NCBI GenBank assembly: GCA_958296115.1
Contig: OY282442.1
Coordinates: 654,001 to 718,000, forward strand
Origin: an uncultured Dehalococcoidia bacterium
Lineage (GTDB): Bacteria > Chloroflexota > Dehalococcoidia > Lucifugimonadales > CAJWER01
Length of the DNA: 64,000 nt
Direction of reading: 5' to 3'
In this document: positions 44,028 to 52,558 of the stretch, piece after piece
How positions within the stretch are numbered: the first letter of the stretch is position 1
How the letters are laid out: each line of letters opens with the position of its first letter
Made by a program: the position numbers and the translations under genes
Notes under the pieces: model-generated
The model's database searches: none
Told to the model about the DNA's origin: nothing
What the model saw: the letters and a program-made list of their open reading frames with translations, nothing else

Positions 44028-45638
44028 CTATGAAGAGCCGCGCCTGAGGACGCGGCCTGGCCTTGCGCCGGTGTGTGCGCCGTCCGATATGACCGCGTCG
44101 CCGTTCACGAACACGTGCGGAATGCCGTCGGGGTACTGGTGCGGGTTCTCGAACGTGGCGTTGTCTATCACCGTGTCGGGGTCGAACACCACCAGGTCGG
44201 CCGCCAGGCCCTCGGCGACGCGCCCCCTGCGCTCGAAGCCCATGCGCCGCGCCGGGAAGCCCGTCATCTTGTATATCGCGCTCTCCAGCGACAACACGGC
44301 GGGCTGCTCGCGGACGTATCGGCCCAGCACGCGCGGGTACGTGCCGTAGAAGCGCGGGTGGGGCTGGAACTTCGCATACAGGCCGTTCGGCGACACAGCG
44401 CGGCCGTCCGACCCGAACATCGCCTGCGGATGCGCCATGAAGAAGCGGACGTCGCCCTCGACCCTGTTGTGAGCCACGGCCGCCACCTCGTCCCGCTCCT
44501 CCTCCACCAGCTGCAGCGTCGCCTCCGCCGGATCGACGCCGCGCTCGTCGGCGACATCCTGGAGGGACATGCCTATGACGCCGCGGTTCTCCTCGGAGCC
44601 TACGTTGCCGATGACCCACTTGTCCCACAACGGCGGCTCCCCGCCCTCGCGCCCCTCGATCATCTCGGACCTGGCGCGCTCCCGGAGCGCCGGGTCCTTC
44701 AGACGCTCCACGTAGGCGTCTACGCCGCCCTCCTGTATCCACAATGGGACGGTCTGGCTGATGCCCGCGCCCGCGGCGGTGTAGGGGTACATGTCGTAGG
44801 TTACGTCGAGACCCTCTGCGCGGGCGCGGTCAATGACCTCGACCTTCTCCTGGCCCCGCCCGTACAAGAAGCGCTCCGTGATAGCCATGTGCGAGTACTG
44901 CACGGGAACGCCGGCACGGCGGCCTATCTCCACGGCCTCCTCGATGTTCTTGATATGCAATCCCGGCAGCACGCGGGCGTGGGTAACGTAGAACGCGCCG
45001 TCGTAATGGGATATGGCCTTGCACAGCTCCACCACCTCGTCGGTGGAGGCGTAGCACGATGGCGCGACCGACAGGCCGGTGGAAAGGCTGAACGCGCCCT
45101 GCTCGACGGCCTCGGCGGCCAGCCGCTTCATCTCCGCCAGCTCGTCCTCGGTTACGGGCCGGTCCGCGGTCGCGCCGACCGCCACCCGGAGCGGCGAGTT
45201 GCCGACCTGCGCGGCGACGTTGACGCTGACGCCGTTGCCCTCCAGGGCGTTCGCCCAGCCGTCCAGGTCCTGCCATTCCCACTTCGCCTTCGAGATGAGG
45301 GTCCCGCCGAGCGCGTCCTGGAGGCCCTCCGGACCTACCGCGCCGGCCGGGAATGGGGAATAGCTGCAGTTTCCCGTCACCTCCGTCGTTACGCCCTGGT
45401 GGGCCTTGCTCTCGCCGCCCGGGTCGTCAATTAGCGTAACGTCGGAGTGCGTGTGCATGTCTATGAAACCGGGACACACGACATGGCCCGAGGCGTCGAT
45501 TCGCCGAGCCGCTTCCGAGTCGGCGAGGTTCCCCACCGCCTCTATCAGCCCTCCGGCGATGCCTACGTCGGCCTTGAATCCCGGGGCTCCTGTGCCGTCC
45601 ACCACAACGCCGTCGAGGATGAGCGTGTCGAATGCCAT
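44028..45638 (-). CDS. N-acyl-D-amino-acid deacylase (D-aminoacylase family)
   Basis: 536 aa amidohydrolase-superfamily enzyme. It shows DTLILDGVVVDGTGAPG, metal ligands HTH in FIDMHTHSDVTL, the Cys in TEVTGNCSYSPFPAG (a zinc ligand in D-aminoacylases), the carboxylated-Lys/Glu region and VSPNGLYAKFQPHPRFYGTYPR with the catalytic Asp in MFGSDGRAVSPNG. It hydrolyses N-acyl-D-amino acids or D-hydantoin-like amides. The ATG follows GGGAGG by six bases. It is the first gene of a four-gene leftward operon, just right of which repeat copy 2 begins. Confidence 0.9.
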   Translation of the reverse strand: MAFDTLILDGVVVDGTGAPGFKADVGIAGGLIEAVGNLADSEAARRIDASGHVVCPGFIDMHTHSDVTLIDDPGGESKAHQGVTTEVTGNCSYSPFPAGAVGPEGLQDALGGTLISKAKWEWQDLDGWANALEGNGVSVNVAAQVGNSPLRVAVGATADRPVTEDELAEMKRLAAEAVEQGAFSLSTGLSVAPSCYASTDEVVELCKAISHYDGAFYVTHARVLPGLHIKNIEEAVEIGRRAGVPVQYSHMAITERFLYGRGQEKVEVIDRARAEGLDVTYDMYPYTAAGAGISQTVPLWIQEGGVDAYVERLKDPALRERARSEMIEGREGGEPPLWDKWVIGNVGSEENRGVIGMSLQDVADERGVDPAEATLQLVEEERDEVAAVAHNRVEGDVRFFMAHPQAMFGSDGRAVSPNGLYAKFQPHPRFYGTYPRVLGRYVREQPAVLSLESAIYKMTGFPARRMGFERRGRVAEGLAADLVVFDPDTVIDNATFENPHQYPDGIPHVFVNGDAVISDGAHTGARPGRVLRRGSS

Positions 45639-45721
45639 GAGAGCCTCCCGCGGGCAAGATTCAGCCGCGATTATATCACCGCCGCGAATGACGGGGGCCG
45701 CAAGGGTTCCGGGCTTCCCCA

Positions 45722-46684
45722 GGGCAATCGCATATTATTCATCTTGGTAGGCGATTCCAACGTGAACTAGGGCCAACCCGCTTACTCTCTGCCGTCGTGG
45801 GAGAGGAGTCTGAATCAGGATTTCTGGGATTGGTGGATTCTCAGGATTGGGAGGGATGCAGGCGGGACGCCTGCGTTCCGGGGATGAGGGACGCACTGAA
45901 TTGCCTTCACCCTGGGTCTCTCCCCGTTGGGGAGGGTGATGAAGGCTGGGGGCCTTGTTGGCGCCTTCGTCTATGTTCGCGTTGTCTCGGTCGGCTCCTT
46001 TTGCGGGCTTATCACCCTTATCCTGGCCCTTCTCCCGTCTGGGGAGAGGGGACGGGGCGGGGAATCGCCCTTGTCTCCTGGCCCTTTCCCTTCGGGGGAG
46101 GGGCGCAGGGCGGGGCGTTTTGCCCTCACCCTGGCCCTTTCCCCCGTGAGGGAGAGGGTACTTGGCGGGTCTTGCGACCCGCGCCCTATCTACTCCTGGT
46201 TTCTCCCGCTCTCGCGGGAGATGAGTTTGCCTTGCAAGGCAGTGACTCCGGTACTTGCTTCGAGGATGCCGACGTCGATCGCCCGCCGACACTGGGGGTG
46301 CAGCCCCTCCTCTAACTTTCCCGGACGGCTGACGGGCCCTTGCGGGACCGCCTGCGTTTCGCGCTTGGACCTTCCACCCGCCAAGGCGTCGGGCTGCGCT
46401 GGCTACGGTCCTCCCGGTCGTCCGAGAGTCCGCACCTGGAACGGGGGAGGCACATTTAGCGCTGCGTCCTCCTGGCGAGACGCCGGAACACAGAGCGACC
46501 TTCTCATACCGCGGGGGCCCCGTCCCAACAACAGCGGCGGCATGAATGCCCAGATTTGGCAGAGGCGGCTCTGTGCCCGTTTGGAGTACGTCCCTTCGGG
46601 CCGTCTATCAGAATAGCACGGCTGTTCTCGCGGTGTCAAGGGGCGCTATGGGGCAATTTGGGGGCAATTTAGATGCGATTGCCC
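45722..46684 (-). repeat. Large dispersed repeat, copy 2, with 12-bp terminal inverted repeats
   Basis: 963 bases bounded by GGGCAATCGCAT (45722-45733) and its exact complement ATGCGATTGCCC (46673-46684). The left 60 bases match copy 1, the interior core (about 46180-46640) matches copies 1 and 3, and a 17-bp palindrome GCAGGCGGGACGCCTGC lies at 45858-45874. No transposase frame exists. The C-rich CCCTCACCCTGGCCCTTT units are again on one side only. The strand follows the internal promoter. Confidence 0.88.
46610..46639 (-). promoter_or_regulatory. Promoter inside repeat copy 2
   Basis: Minus strand TTGACA (46634-46639), 18 bases, TG-C-TATTCT with TATTCT at 46610-46615. The best -10 match of the three copies, directed leftward into the core. 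Confidence 0.6.
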
Positions 46685-46714
46685 CTCGAGGACCTTCTCG
46701 ACGAGGCAAAGAAG

Positions 46715-46745
46715 TGAGGGCCCGCGAAGTAATCGCGGGCCCTCA
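46715..46745 (-). terminator. Rho-independent terminator of the substrate-binding-protein gene
   Basis: Perfect 13-bp stem TGAGGGCCCGCGA/TCGCGGGCCCTCA with a five-base loop, 31 bases after the stop codon, followed on the minus strand by CTTCTTT. Confidence 0.85.
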
Positions 46746-46775
46746 TCTATGCTAGCCGGCTATGTTGCCTGGGGC

Positions 46776-49115
46776 CTACTGGCCCATCTGGCCGATGTTG
46801 TCCTCGCCGTCGATGAAGAAGTAGAGCTCGCCGTAGAAGCCCACGGTGTCCGCGATGTGCGTCTCAGGCGCGTTCAGGAAGTTGTTCCTGACCAGGACTA
46901 TGCCTCTCGACGCGCCCGTGTGAGCCGCCACGCTGAGCATGAACTTCTGCTCGCCGTGGATCCGGTGAATCTCCTTGCCGATCTCGATGCGACCAGGGGA
47001 GTACTGCTCCAGCGCTCGGCCCTTGTGCCAGTTGTCGTGCAGCCATGCGATGGTTCCCGTAGGGTCGGCGGGATAGGTATCCGCCGGCGCATCGGGCTTC
47101 CAGTCCGGGCTCACCTCGCAGTCGCAGCGCGGCTGGTAGCCGCCTTCCGTTGGAACCGCCCCGTCCGGGCCGCGGCCCATGCTGCGGGGCAGGTCGGAGA
47201 TGTCAGGCGAGAACGCCGGGCCGCCGCCGGTCGCGCAGCAGCGCGTCCAGCCGGAGAACCACGGGTTCGCCCCGTAGTAGCCGAAGTGCGCCTTCAGCAT
47301 CGCAAGGTACTCTTTGCCCGGGTAGCTGAGCGTCCAGGGCGCGTTCATCGGCCTGTTCTTGACCTCAATGCCGACGTCCGCGAAGTAGTCGGTCTGGAGC
47401 TCCATGATGTCCGCCGTCGGGCCAAGCTCGGACAGGTGGTTGAGCGAAAGACGCTCGCCGGAGCCGTCGCTGCGGAGCCTGAATCCCTCGGCGTCCCGCG
47501 CCCTCAGCCCAAGGGCGTCCAGCATCTCGTCAGCCTTCTCGGGGTCATACTCCGTGTTGTGGAACGCCCACTCGTCGCCAGGGTAGTACGGCGTGGCCGG
47601 ATGCGCGACCCAGTTCTTGACCGTGCCTATGCCGAGCAGGATGGTGTCGTTGATGGCCTCGCGGTCCAATGCTAGGGACATCGCCTGACGGAAGTCATGC
47701 GTGCGGAGCCACTTGCCGATCTCGGGGTCGGAGTTGTACGTCTGGATGACGCTGGTCGTAAAGTCGCCGGGACCGACCTGCGGCCATACCTTCAGGTGAT
47801 AGTCGCCCTTGCTCTGGTTCGCGCGGTAGAGCGGGATCTCCGGGATCTGGTAGCCGTTCGCGGACAGGTCCGTCTCGCCCGCCATGCCCCGGAACACCCC
47901 GACCTCGCGGCTCTCGACCCTCACGTCCATGTAGCCGTCCACGTAGGGAAGCTGGTTCCCCTCGGGATCGACCTCGAAGAAGTAGGGGTTGGAAGTCCAC
48001 GTGTTGAGCGTGTCGGAGTGGGACTCGAGGGTGAAGGGGCCCATCAGCGGCTTGCCCACGTGGGTGCCCTCGTTGTTCTTCAGGCCCCAGAAGCGCGGCC
48101 AGTCGCCGGCCTCCTCCGCGTCTATCATCGCCTGCAGCTCGCCCGCGTCCGCGTAGTCCTCGTGGAACTGCTTCATGTAGTGCGCCGCCGTGTAGAAGCA
48201 GAAGTAGAACGACGTGCAGCGGGAGCCGGGCCTAACCTCGCCCTCCATCAGGATGAAGTCAGGCGAGTCCCAAGTCAGCGTCCAGTTCAGGTCGTCCACA
48301 ACCGCGAACTCGACTATCTCGCCGGTCACGGAGTCGAGCCACTGGGTCTGCGGGGTCTCGTGCAGCACCTTGTTCAGGTTGACGTCTTCCCACGCGAACC
48401 TGATGTCCTCCATAGTCATCGGGGTGCCGTCAGACCAATTGAGACCCTTGCGAAGGGTGAAGGTATAGACGAGACCGTCCTCGCTGACCGTGTGGAAGCC
48501 CACGTGAGGCAGCTTCACGAACTCGTCGGAGTTCTTCTTGTGCCAGTAGAGGCGGTTGCTGGGACCGCTGCCCTGGCTCGTGATGCGCCACGTGCCCCCA
48601 TAGGCGCCGATGCCGTGCGGGGGCTGGACTATCTTGTACTCTTCGGGCAGCCGCTCCTCGACGGGCGGGAGCTGGCCGGCCTTCACCATCTCGGCGAACC
48701 TCGGGTTCTCGCCGAAGCTGGTCGGCGAGGGGCCGTCGTACACGAAGTCCCAGTACACGCCAGGAACCTGCGGGTCAGGCTGGTACTTGAACCCGGCCTC
48801 CTGCATCGCAGTGGGAGCCTGGCGCTCGGTTATCGTCTTCCTCGTATCTAACGATTCGATCCTGGCCCCCTGCGAGGGGTCCTGAACCGCAGCCTTTGCG
48901 GCTTCCGCCGGGGCCGCCGCCTTGGGCGCCATGGCCTGGCCTGTCTGGACCGGCGCGGCCGTTGGAGCCGCCGCCGCGGGGGCGGCAGCCTGGGGCTGCG
49001 CAGGCGCTGCGGGCGTTGTAGTATCCTCGGCAGCCCCGCAAGCCATTGCCGCCATGAGCAGCACTGCGGCTGACGCCAACAGCGCTCCCTTCCAATTCAC
49101 CAATTTCAATTTCAT
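46776..49115 (-). CDS. ABC transporter substrate-binding lipoprotein (peptide/nickel family 5)
   Basis: 779 aa. The start MKLKLVNWKGALLASAAVLL (49115, with GGAAAGGAG upstream) gives a lipoprotein signal ending in MAAMAC; longer N-termini are unsupported. An Ala/Pro-rich linker follows, then the family-5 solute-binding fold: FTLRKGLNWSDGTPMTMEDI, DFRQAMSLALDREAIND and ILLGIGTV. It would bind oligopeptides, nickel or sugars outside the cell. No permease or ATPase genes are adjacent, so it serves a transporter encoded elsewhere. It has its own consensus promoter and terminator, consistent with high monocistronic expression. Confidence 0.93.
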   Translation of the reverse strand: MKLKLVNWKGALLASAAVLLMAAMACGAAEDTTTPAAPAQPQAAAPAAAAPTAAPVQTGQAMAPKAAAPAEAAKAAVQDPSQGARIESLDTRKTITERQAPTAMQEAGFKYQPDPQVPGVYWDFVYDGPSPTSFGENPRFAEMVKAGQLPPVEERLPEEYKIVQPPHGIGAYGGTWRITSQGSGPSNRLYWHKKNSDEFVKLPHVGFHTVSEDGLVYTFTLRKGLNWSDGTPMTMEDIRFAWEDVNLNKVLHETPQTQWLDSVTGEIVEFAVVDDLNWTLTWDSPDFILMEGEVRPGSRCTSFYFCFYTAAHYMKQFHEDYADAGELQAMIDAEEAGDWPRFWGLKNNEGTHVGKPLMGPFTLESHSDTLNTWTSNPYFFEVDPEGNQLPYVDGYMDVRVESREVGVFRGMAGETDLSANGYQIPEIPLYRANQSKGDYHLKVWPQVGPGDFTTSVIQTYNSDPEIGKWLRTHDFRQAMSLALDREAINDTILLGIGTVKNWVAHPATPYYPGDEWAFHNTEYDPEKADEMLDALGLRARDAEGFRLRSDGSGERLSLNHLSELGPTADIMELQTDYFADVGIEVKNRPMNAPWTLSYPGKEYLAMLKAHFGYYGANPWFSGWTRCCATGGGPAFSPDISDLPRSMGRGPDGAVPTEGGYQPRCDCEVSPDWKPDAPADTYPADPTGTIAWLHDNWHKGRALEQYSPGRIEIGKEIHRIHGEQKFMLSVAAHTGASRGIVLVRNNFLNAPETHIADTVGFYGELYFFIDGEDNIGQMGQ

Positions 49116-49152
49116 AGGTACTCCTTTCCCTATCTTGTGGGAACCGCGCGAA

Positions 49153-49181
49153 ATTATAGTACCGCGCGTTCGGGGTGTCAA
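49153..49181 (-). promoter_or_regulatory. Consensus sigma-70 promoter for the substrate-binding protein
   Basis: Minus strand TTGACA (49176-49181), 17-base spacer, TATAAT (49153-49158): both hexamers match consensus exactly. The -10 ends 38 bases before the ATG. Confidence 0.85.
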
Positions 49182-49236
49182 GACCTTGCAATCCGATGTA
49201 AGCCTTCCCAGCGCCCGTTTCACCCGGCCACAATCG

Positions 49237-50109
49237 TTACAGGCCGACGCGGGACGGGCATTCCGGCGCGCCTTTTACTCCGGCGTCCACGCGGAACAGC
49301 GCTCCAGCGGCGCGCCCGTTGCTCTGCTTGTCCTCACCGCCTCCGCACGTAACGTACATCTCGGCATATCCCTCGCCGCCGAATATGACGCTGGTTATGT
49401 TCGGCGTCGGGAACATGACCCGCCGCTCCGCCTTGCCGTCAGCGGAGTACTGCGCCACGCAAGAGCCGCCGAAACGCGCGGACCAGACGCGCCCCTCGGC
49501 GTCAACGGTCATCCCGTCCGGCAGGCCCTCCTCGTCGCGCGTGTCCACGAAGACCCGCCTGTTGGAGATTTCCCCCGTATCCGCGTCATAGTCGAACAGG
49601 TGGATCTGGTTGTCCATGGTGTCCGTGTAGTACAGGCCGGCGCGGTCCGGCGTGAGTCCCATGCCGTTCGAGATCCCCACGCCCCCGAGGAGCGGCGTAA
49701 TCGTCATGTCTGTATCCAGCCTGTAGAGGGTCCCCAGGCGCTCGGAGCCCCTGCTGGAGTCCATCGGCATCGTGCCGCAGAAGACCCTGCCGCGAGGGTC
49801 GGCGAACACGTCGTTGAACCTGTTCTCCTCCTCGCCTTCCAGCCCTTCCACCAGGGGCGTGAGCTGTCCGTCCTTCCAGCCGGCGATGGCGCCGCGCTCC
49901 ATGAACAGCAGGAGACTGCCGTCGGCCTGGATGGTGAACCCGCCAACCACGCCGCCGTCGTAGAACTGCTCGTGGCTGCCGTCGGCCGGGTCGTACCGGA
50001 ACATCCGCCCAGTCGGAATGTCGGCCCAGTAGAGGCGCTTCTCCTGCGGATGCCACAGAGGGCCCTCGCCCACGTGGCAAGCGTAATCGGCGATGATCTC
50101 GGGCTGCAA
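49237..50109 (-). CDS. SMP-30/gluconolactonase-family protein
   Basis: 290 aa six-bladed beta-propeller hydrolase. It starts IADYACHVGEGPLWHPQEKR (metal-ligand Glu in GEGPLW), with NRFNDVFADPRGRVFCGTM (Asn ligand), ISNGMGLTPDRAGLYYTDT and EGLPDGMTVDAEGRVWSARF (Asp/Asn ligands). Such enzymes hydrolyse aldonolactones in sugar oxidation, needing a divalent metal. The start is TTG (50109). It is separate from the lipoprotein gene, whose promoter lies in the gap, and is preceded by the beta-lactamase-fold gene on the same strand 104 bases away. Confidence 0.92.
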   Translation of the reverse strand: MQPEIIADYACHVGEGPLWHPQEKRLYWADIPTGRMFRYDPADGSHEQFYDGGVVGGFTIQADGSLLLFMERGAIAGWKDGQLTPLVEGLEGEEENRFNDVFADPRGRVFCGTMPMDSSRGSERLGTLYRLDTDMTITPLLGGVGISNGMGLTPDRAGLYYTDTMDNQIHLFDYDADTGEISNRRVFVDTRDEEGLPDGMTVDAEGRVWSARFGGSCVAQYSADGKAERRVMFPTPNITSVIFGGEGYAEMYVTCGGGEDKQSNGRAAGALFRVDAGVKGAPECPSRVGL

Positions 50110-50213
50110 CGGCGGGCCTCCCTAGCGTGAGGATGCCGCGCAGTCTAGCAGCCAGGTTCGCGTTCGGTCAACGCGAGGCCCGGTCAACCAAGCCCACGCC
50201 CGCGCTTGCGGTT

Positions 50214-51077
50214 TCACCCGTTCAATTCTGCGTAGATGGCCTCGGATACCCTGGCGAGCGCCTGGTCTATGCCCCGCCTGTCGGTAACCTGCTTTGCCAT
50301 CAGCGCGACCGCGTATGGCCCGGACTCGCCGAATACGATGCCCACGTCGCATCGGACGCCGGTCACGCCGCCCGTCTTGTGCGCCGTCCGCACGCCCGGG
50401 GGCAGGTAGTAGGGGATGATGGAGTTGAGCTGCTGCCGCTCGAGGATGCCCATCACGGCGTCCGTGGACGGCTTCGAGAGCGCCTCGCCGCCGTGCAGCA
50501 GCTCCAGGAGCCGAACCATGTCCCGCGGCGTGGATACGTCGGAGCGCTCCTCGGACGCGCCGTCGGAGCCGGGGACCGTCCGCCCGTGTTCCAGGGCTTC
50601 CGCGACGAGCCGAGTTCCCTCGAATATGTCGTCCGTATCCACGCCGTACATGCTGTACAGCAGCTCCTTGCAGGACATCGGGAGGCTCGTCTGCGTGAGG
50701 CCGAGCTCCTTCATCGCCGCGTCGAGCCTGCCGGGGCCGACGAGGTGGTAGAGCATGTCGGTGGCCGTGTTGTCGCTCACGATGATCATCAGCGTCGCCA
50801 GGTCGTGTATCGTGAGCTGCAGGCCGCTCTCCAAGTACTTGACTATGCCGCCGCCGGGCGAGCGGTCGGCGTCGGTCAACTCGATGCGCCGCGAAGGGTC
50901 TATGAGGCCCCTGTCCACCTGCCGGTACAGCTCCACGAGTATCGGGACCTTGAACGCGCTGGCCGTGAAGAAGACCTCGTCGGCCCGCGCCGCGAGCTCC
51001 CTGCCAGTGTCGAGATGCTTCGCCGCCATTCCGAGCGCGCCGGGCACGTTGGATATTGCCGAATCGAACTTGCTCAT
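50214..51077 (-). CDS. Class A beta-lactamase-fold serine hydrolase
   Basis: 287 aa. The nucleophile motif is SAFK (Ser40-Lys43), the second motif SDN (101-103), and HKTGG (Lys234) is the third, all at class A spacing. There is no signal peptide before the catalytic Ser, and the deacylating Glu of the omega loop is not obvious. So it is probably a cytoplasmic peptidase or esterase-like homolog and not a resistance determinant. GGAGG precedes the ATG. The MFS gene is 13 bases upstream on the same strand, suggesting a pair. Confidence 0.85.
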   Translation of the reverse strand: MSKFDSAISNVPGALGMAAKHLDTGRELAARADEVFFTASAFKVPILVELYRQVDRGLIDPSRRIELTDADRSPGGGIVKYLESGLQLTIHDLATLMIIVSDNTATDMLYHLVGPGRLDAAMKELGLTQTSLPMSCKELLYSMYGVDTDDIFEGTRLVAEALEHGRTVPGSDGASEERSDVSTPRDMVRLLELLHGGEALSKPSTDAVMGILERQQLNSIIPYYLPPGVRTAHKTGGVTGVRCDVGIVFGESGPYAVALMAKQVTDRRGIDQALARVSEAIYAELNG

Positions 51078-51090
51078 TGGCTTCCTCCAT

Positions 51091-52332
51091 TCACTGAATA
51101 TCGGCGCTCGACGCTCGCTCTCGGGCCGACGCCGCCAGCGGGGCCCTCAGGGTCAGGCTTGCAGGCAGGATGCAGGCCGTGACGGCGGCCATGGTCAGCA
51201 TCGCCCGCCCCAGCCCGAACAGGTCCGCCACGCGCCCGTAGAAGATCGGCGCAATGGTCCCGCCGACCTCCGTGGCTGTGTAGTAGTATCCGTAGCCGGT
51301 CGCGCGGCGCCCGGCGGGAATGAAGGCCGCGACCGTCGAATAGAGCACCGAGGACGTGCCGTTCAACCCGATGCCAAGCGCCAGCGTCAGCGGCGCCATG
51401 GCGTAGGAGGGCGCGGCGAGCGAAACCCCGAGCAGCAGCGCGGTGATGCCCTTGGTGCCCCATATGAGCGTCAGGGAGCCGTAGCGGTCGTCCAGCCATC
51501 CGCACACGAACTTCCCCGCCGCGCCGCCCGACAGCAGGAACAGCAGCATGACGAAGACCTGGTCGTCGTCCATCCCCTTGCCCTTCATGATGAACGGCAG
51601 GAAGGTGAGAGCCGCGCTCCGAGCGCCCGAGTCCAGGAAGCCCACCCCGCTGAGCGCGGCGAATGCCCGGAGGTTCGCGGTTCCCATCCCGCCGGCTTTC
51701 GATGGGCTGGCCGAGACCGCGCGCCGGCCGGAGTGGATGGCGCGGCGGGCCAGCATCGAGAGCGACATGAAAGCCAGCCCCGCTATGCCGATGACGCGCA
51801 GCGTGCCGCGCCAGCCGTACCGCGCCGCCAGCAGCAGGGCCAGCGCCGGCGCGGCCAGCTTGCCCAGGTCGCCCGCGAAGTTCACCGTCCCCACCGCGGT
51901 GGAGCGCCCGCGCTCGTCGTAGGCCCGCGAGACCATGCTTGTGGCCAGGGGGTGCTGCGTCCCGCCGCCCAGCCCCCCGGCGAGCGTCGCCGCGAGCAGC
52001 ATGAGGTAGGTCGAGGCCGCCGCCATGCCGACGAGCCCGGCCGCGACCCAGATGTTCCCGCCTATCAGCAGCCAGAACTCCCCCATCCCCTCCGCCAGGT
52101 ACCCGAACGGCACCTGGAGCGCAGCCGAAGCGCCGCTGAACACGGACCGCAGCGCTCCCACCTGCGTGTACGATAGCAGCAGCTCCGGGTCGGCCTGTAT
52201 CAGGGGCAGCAGCGGCACGCTGATGGCAAAGAACAGGTCGCTCCACACGTGGGTCGCCGAAGCGAATATGAGCGTATTGCGGGGACTGCTCCGTTCCGAG
52301 TGGCCGCGCGTCGGGCGCGCTTCCTCACCCAT
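51091..52332 (-). CDS. MFS transporter
   Basis: 413 aa with about 12 membrane segments. Recognisable are the helix 2-3 region (VPFGYLAEGMGEFWLLIG), the GGGTQHPLATSMVSRAYDERGRSTAVG stretch split across helices 4-5, and the SGGAAGKFVCGWLDDRYGS second repeat motif, resembling fosmidomycin-resistance (FSR)-type and related MFS proteins. The substrate is unknown. It forms a likely two-gene unit with the serine hydrolase downstream and is divergent from the hydantoinase gene over 226 bases. Confidence 0.85.
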   Translation of the reverse strand: MGEEARPTRGHSERSSPRNTLIFASATHVWSDLFFAISVPLLPLIQADPELLLSYTQVGALRSVFSGASAALQVPFGYLAEGMGEFWLLIGGNIWVAAGLVGMAAASTYLMLLAATLAGGLGGGTQHPLATSMVSRAYDERGRSTAVGTVNFAGDLGKLAAPALALLLAARYGWRGTLRVIGIAGLAFMSLSMLARRAIHSGRRAVSASPSKAGGMGTANLRAFAALSGVGFLDSGARSAALTFLPFIMKGKGMDDDQVFVMLLFLLSGGAAGKFVCGWLDDRYGSLTLIWGTKGITALLLGVSLAAPSYAMAPLTLALGIGLNGTSSVLYSTVAAFIPAGRRATGYGYYYTATEVGGTIAPIFYGRVADLFGLGRAMLTMAAVTACILPASLTLRAPLAASARERASSADIQ

Positions 52333-52558
52333 GTTCCTAGATCAGCCCCATGCCCCACAGGCTGGCTTCCAAGTCCCCCGCCTCCGTCATCACCATGAAA
52401 ATAACCTTTCGTCTCTTGCGATATGGTACATTAGCGTCACATGACGTTCTACCGCCTTCTATCTGCGCCAAGCTGGAGATAATCACAATACGCTAAGCCC
52501 CGTGGTGCAGGCTTCCCGCGGCAAGCCCACCGCTACGCTATCTGCTATCATGCCCTCC

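Noticed and set aside
50214-51077. Antibiotic resistance gene
   Set aside because: The beta-lactamase motifs are present, but there is no export signal and no clear omega-loop Glu, so resistance cannot be claimed.
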